Shown here: positions 5,527 through 7,530 of the stretch, piece by piece
Layout of the letters: the number at the start of each line of letters is the position of its first letter
Numbering within the stretch: position 1 is the stretch's first letter
Origin: an uncultured Methylotenera sp.
GTDB taxonomy: Bacteria; Pseudomonadota; Gammaproteobacteria; Burkholderiales; Methylophilaceae
Direction of reading: 5' to 3'
Assembly (NCBI GenBank): GCA_937957775.1
Contig: CALFXV010000007.1
Span: 1-7,530 of the forward strand
Length of the DNA: 7,530 bases
Translations under genes and position numbers: made by a program
Notes under the pieces: model-generated
What the model was told of the DNA's origin: nothing
What the model saw: the letters and a program-made list of their open reading frames with translations, nothing else
The model's database searches: none

Positions 5527-6348
5527 ATGAATGCAACTCAACACAATGCTAGCAAAAAAGCCCACGCCAATGATCCCATAGGCGTGTTTGATTCTGGGGT
5601 GGGTGGCCTATCGGTGTTGAAGCACATACAAAATTTGCTGCCGAATGAGCAGTTACGTTACCTGGCCGATAGCCGCTATGCCCCGTATGGCAATAAAACT
5701 GTGGCTGAAATTCAAGCGCGCTGTTTTACCCTGGCCGATTTTTTAATTGCCCAAGGCGCTAAAGTGCTGGTGGTGGCATGCAACACGGCCACTGCGGCGG
5801 CCATTGATGCCATGCGTGAACGCTACACGCTGCCGATTATCGGCATGGAGCCTGCAGTGAAGCCGGCGGCCGAAGCCAGTCAGAATGGCATCATAGGTAT
5901 ATTGGCCACCGTTGGCACGCTTAAAAGTGCGCAGTTTGCGGCATTGCTGGAAAGTTACGGCCGCAATGTGGAAGTGGTCACCCAAGCCTGCCCGGGCTTG
6001 GTTGAGTGCATAGAGCGCGGTGAAGTGGACAGCCCGGCCACGCGCGAGTTGATTAAACAATTTTGTGCGCCTTTATTGGCCGAAGGGGCCGACACCGTGG
6101 TGTTGGGCTGCACGCATTACCCGTTCGTGCGGGCATTGATTAGTGAAGTGGTGGGGCCTAAGGTTAGTCTGGTGGACACCGGCGCCGCGGTGGCCAAGCA
6201 AGTGAAAAACCGATTAATCGAGAGCGGTTTGTTGGCAACGGAGCAAGCGGCTGGGGCTGTGCATTTTTGGACTAACAGTGCGGCGGTGGAAGCCCCTGCG
6301 GTGATTGCCCGCCTGTGGGGGCAAGACGCTGAGGTGAGTGTTTTTTAG
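5527..6348 (+). CDS. murI: Glutamate racemase
   Basis: MurI is a cofactor-independent cytoplasmic racemase that converts L-glutamate to D-glutamate for the peptidoglycan stem peptide. From ATG 5527 it has 273 residues with the family motifs: IGVFDSGVGG (18-27) with catalytic-region Asp22 and Ser23, LADSRYAPYG (46-55), VVACNTATAAA (82-92) with catalytic Cys85, MEPAVKPA (107-114), ATVGTLKS (127-134), and LGCTHYPF (193-200) with catalytic Cys195 and His197. Both catalytic cysteines are present. An in-frame GTG lies 10 codons upstream (5497), but it abuts the predicted -10 box and precedes the predicted transcript start, so I reject it. The ribosome binding site before the ATG is poor (AGG only 2 bases away). 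It is the only plus-strand gene here, divergent from pduO and convergent with its right neighbour. Confidence 0.96.
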   Translation: MNATQHNASKKAHANDPIGVFDSGVGGLSVLKHIQNLLPNEQLRYLADSRYAPYGNKTVAEIQARCFTLADFLIAQGAKVLVVACNTATAAAIDAMRERYTLPIIGMEPAVKPAAEASQNGIIGILATVGTLKSAQFAALLESYGRNVEVVTQACPGLVECIERGEVDSPATRELIKQFCAPLLAEGADTVVLGCTHYPFVRALISEVVGPKVSLVDTGAAVAKQVKNRLIESGLLATEQAAGAVHFWTNSAAVEAPAVIARLWGQDAEVSVF

Positions 6349-6833
6349 CTGCGCTTAGCGCTTTTGTCAGCGGGAATTTCTGTCACGGTGTAACCATCGG
6401 TAGCGGCGGCGCGCATTTCAAATAAATACGGATCGTCTTCTGCCAAAGGGCTGCTTTTCTCGGTGAACATGGCGTCATTTTGTGGCGGCACCGGAAAGCG
6501 CCAATAAATTTTGTCTACTTTTTCCCCGGTAATGCGCGCGATGTGCCCGATCAAGTTGCTTTCCAATATATTGGAAAAGCGAAAGCGCTTTAAAGGCGCC
6601 GATTCTATTTGCACGTGCGTCTGTTTGCTGACGGGATCTTGTGAGCAGGAAACCAGCACTTCCACGCCGGTGTTGAGGAAGTACTCGGTGACAAAATCGA
6701 TGATTTTGGCTTGCGCCAGCGCCCGTTTTTTCTTGGCGGCATAGACCACTAGGGCAAAAGTACATAACGCCAACAAATTGGCGCTGAGGGCATACAAGGC
6801 CACTGAATCCAAACTAAACGTCAATGTAAACAT
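6345..6833 (-). CDS. Single-pass membrane protein of unknown function
   Basis: I do not recognise this 162-residue protein. Residues 10-33 form one clear hydrophobic segment followed at once by KKKR (34-37). With no positive charge before it, the positive-inside rule predicts an N-terminal signal anchor with the remaining 125 or so residues in the cytoplasm. That part is mixed alpha/beta in character, with no nucleotide-binding or metal-binding motif that I can see; IYWRFPVPP (108-116) is the most distinctive stretch, and the C-terminus is charged. AAGGA lies 5 bases before the ATG, a good ribosome binding site. It is probably the third gene of an ilvE-zinc finger operon, 32 bases after the zinc-finger gene. 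Its stop codon overlaps the end of convergent murI by 4 bases. Confidence 0.8.
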   Translation of the reverse strand: MFTLTFSLDSVALYALSANLLALCTFALVVYAAKKKRALAQAKIIDFVTEYFLNTGVEVLVSCSQDPVSKQTHVQIESAPLKRFRFSNILESNLIGHIARITGEKVDKIYWRFPVPPQNDAMFTEKSSPLAEDDPYLFEMRAAATDGYTVTEIPADKSAKRS

Positions 6834-6865
6834 GGCTGTCCTTATGGAGTTCGGCGACTGTTAGC

Positions 6866-7054
6866 TTAGTGGTGCGCTAGCACTTCACCGGCTTTCAGTT
6901 GGTATTGCGTGCCGCAGTAAGGGCAAGCGACCTGCCCAGTTTTAGCTACGTCCAAAAAAACCCTTGGGTGCGATGACCACAATGCTACCTCGCCAGTAGG
7001 GCAATGCAAGGGCAAATCTTGGGCTGAGACTATGATGGGTTTTTGCTTAGTCAT
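6866..7054 (-). CDS. CHCC-type zinc-finger domain protein (NDUFS6-like)
   Basis: This small protein of 62 residues carries a zf-CHCC motif: Cys18, His29, Cys44 and Cys47, arranged LHCPTGE ... LWSSHPRVFLDV ... ACPYCGTQYQL. The same fold occurs in the NDUFS6/13 kDa accessory subunit of mitochondrial complex I. In betaproteobacteria, proteins of this size containing the WSSHPRVFLD and CPYCGT signatures often sit directly after ilvE, as here. The biochemical role in bacteria is not established to my knowledge. The open frame could begin at a TTG (7081) overlapping ilvE, but the ATG at 7054, 8 bases after the ilvE stop, gives the typical family N-terminus. No clear ribosome binding site precedes it, so translation may be coupled to ilvE. 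Confidence 0.9.
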   Translation of the reverse strand: MTKQKPIIVSAQDLPLHCPTGEVALWSSHPRVFLDVAKTGQVACPYCGTQYQLKAGEVLAHH

Positions 7055-7062
7055 GGTGAGGT

Positions 7063-7530
7063 TTATACCAAAGTTAACCAATCGGCATGCTTAGCCGATT
7101 TGCCGGTAACGGCATCAAAATACATTTTTTGCAATTGCTTGGTGATAGGGCCGGCTGTGCCTGTGCCTATGCTGCGTCTGTCTAGTTCACGGATGGGCGT
7201 CACTTCAGCGGCAGTGCCAGTGAAGAACGCTTCGTCAGCCGAGTAGACTTCATCACGGGTGATGCGTTTTTCTATGACGCTTAAGCCGATTTCTGCGGCC
7301 AGCTGGACGATGGTGTCGCGGGTGATGCCTTCAAGGGCGCTGGTAAGGTCTGGCGTATAGAGTTTGCCGTTGCGTATGATGAAGATGTTCTCGCCCGAAC
7401 CTTCAGCCACAAAGCCATCTACGTCTAACAACAAAGCTTCATCGTAACCGTCGGTGGTGACTTCTTGATTAGCGAGAATCGAGTTGATGTAGTAGCCGCT
7501 CGCTTTAGCGCGCACCATCGATACGTTTAC
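7063..7530 (-). CDS. ilvE: Branched-chain amino acid aminotransferase, C-terminal part
   Basis: IlvE is a PLP-dependent enzyme that interconverts valine, leucine and isoleucine with their 2-keto acids, using glutamate/2-oxoglutarate. The gene enters from the right edge; 155 codons plus the stop are visible, so the true start lies outside and the in-frame ATG at 7518 is internal. RAKASGYYINS near the edge contains the lysine that forms the PLP Schiff base (codon at 7504-7506). Further signatures are DGYDEALLLD, VAEGSGENIF, GITRDTIVQLA, and FFTGTAAEVTPIRELD, then GPITKQLQKMYF, all typical of fold-type IV branched-chain aminotransferases. It heads the small minus-strand group with the zinc-finger and membrane protein genes. 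It supplies or consumes 2-ketoisovalerate, the substrate of PanB encoded about 5 kb away. Confidence 0.95.
   Translation of the reverse strand, partial: VNVSMVRAKASGYYINSILANQEVTTDGYDEALLLDVDGFVAEGSGENIFIIRNGKLYTPDLTSALEGITRDTIVQLAAEIGLSVIEKRITRDEVYSADEAFFTGTAAEVTPIRELDRRSIGTGTAGPITKQLQKMYFDAVTGKSAKHADWLTLV

Noticed and set aside
5455..5565. N-terminal extension of PduO by 37 residues (open frame from 5565)
   Set aside because: The extension covers murI's first codons and the divergent promoters, while a strong AAGGAG and a family-like N-terminus support the ATG at 5454.
6351..6365. GCGC-TTA-GCGC hairpin followed by TTTT just after murI
   Set aside because: The stem is only four base pairs with a short T run, too weak to call a terminator with confidence, and it lies within the end of the convergent gene.
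6475..6765. 96-codon open frame on the minus strand inside the membrane protein gene
   Set aside because: It overlaps a gene with a good ribosome binding site and membrane segment, has no such support itself, and its Arg/Gln-rich composition is typical of an out-of-frame reading.
7055..7081. TTG start for the zinc-finger protein overlapping ilvE
   Set aside because: The extra nine residues do not fit the family; the ATG at 7054 does.

Overview
The window reads as a compact, ordinary piece of chromosome from a Gram-negative proteobacterium, most likely a betaproteobacterium. This rests on protein character and gene order: PcnB, FolK, a deoxynucleoside kinase, PanB and PanC in a row, and IlvE followed by a short CHCC zinc-finger protein. 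Both arrangements are familiar from betaproteobacteria. Base composition looks moderate and even, and no insertion sequence, phage gene, tRNA, rRNA or CRISPR array is visible. The taxonomic call is inference; no search was run.

Left block (1-5454, all on the minus strand, so transcribed from right to left): pduO (cobalamin adenosyltransferase), pcnB (poly(A) polymerase), folK (pterin pyrophosphokinase), a deoxynucleoside kinase gene, panB and panC. Gaps are 29 bases or less and panB/panC overlap by one base, so this looks like one operon. A 101-base gap follows, holding a good sigma70-type promoter, then panD and the start of rsfS, which runs off the left edge. panD and rsfS share one base (TAATG).

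Centre (5455-5526): a 72-base divergent intergenic region between pduO (minus) and murI (plus). The two predicted promoters share one AT-rich core, so their -10 boxes overlap and only one could be occupied at a time. A small inverted repeat lies beside it.

Right block: murI (plus strand) converges on, and overlaps by four bases, a minus-strand set of three genes: truncated ilvE (off the right edge), a CHCC zinc-finger protein and a single-pass membrane protein I do not recognise.

Metabolic logic: IlvE interconverts valine and 2-ketoisovalerate. PanB hydroxymethylates 2-ketoisovalerate using methylene-tetrahydrofolate, a cofactor whose synthesis needs FolK. PanD supplies beta-alanine, and PanC joins pantoate and beta-alanine into pantothenate, the precursor of coenzyme A. 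Ketopantoate reductase (PanE or IlvC) is not in the window. PduO, PcnB, MurI and RsfS are housekeeping functions in cofactor, RNA, cell-wall and ribosome physiology. No novel defence or mobile system is evident; the points worth a second look are regulatory architecture, start-site choices and one unknown membrane protein.
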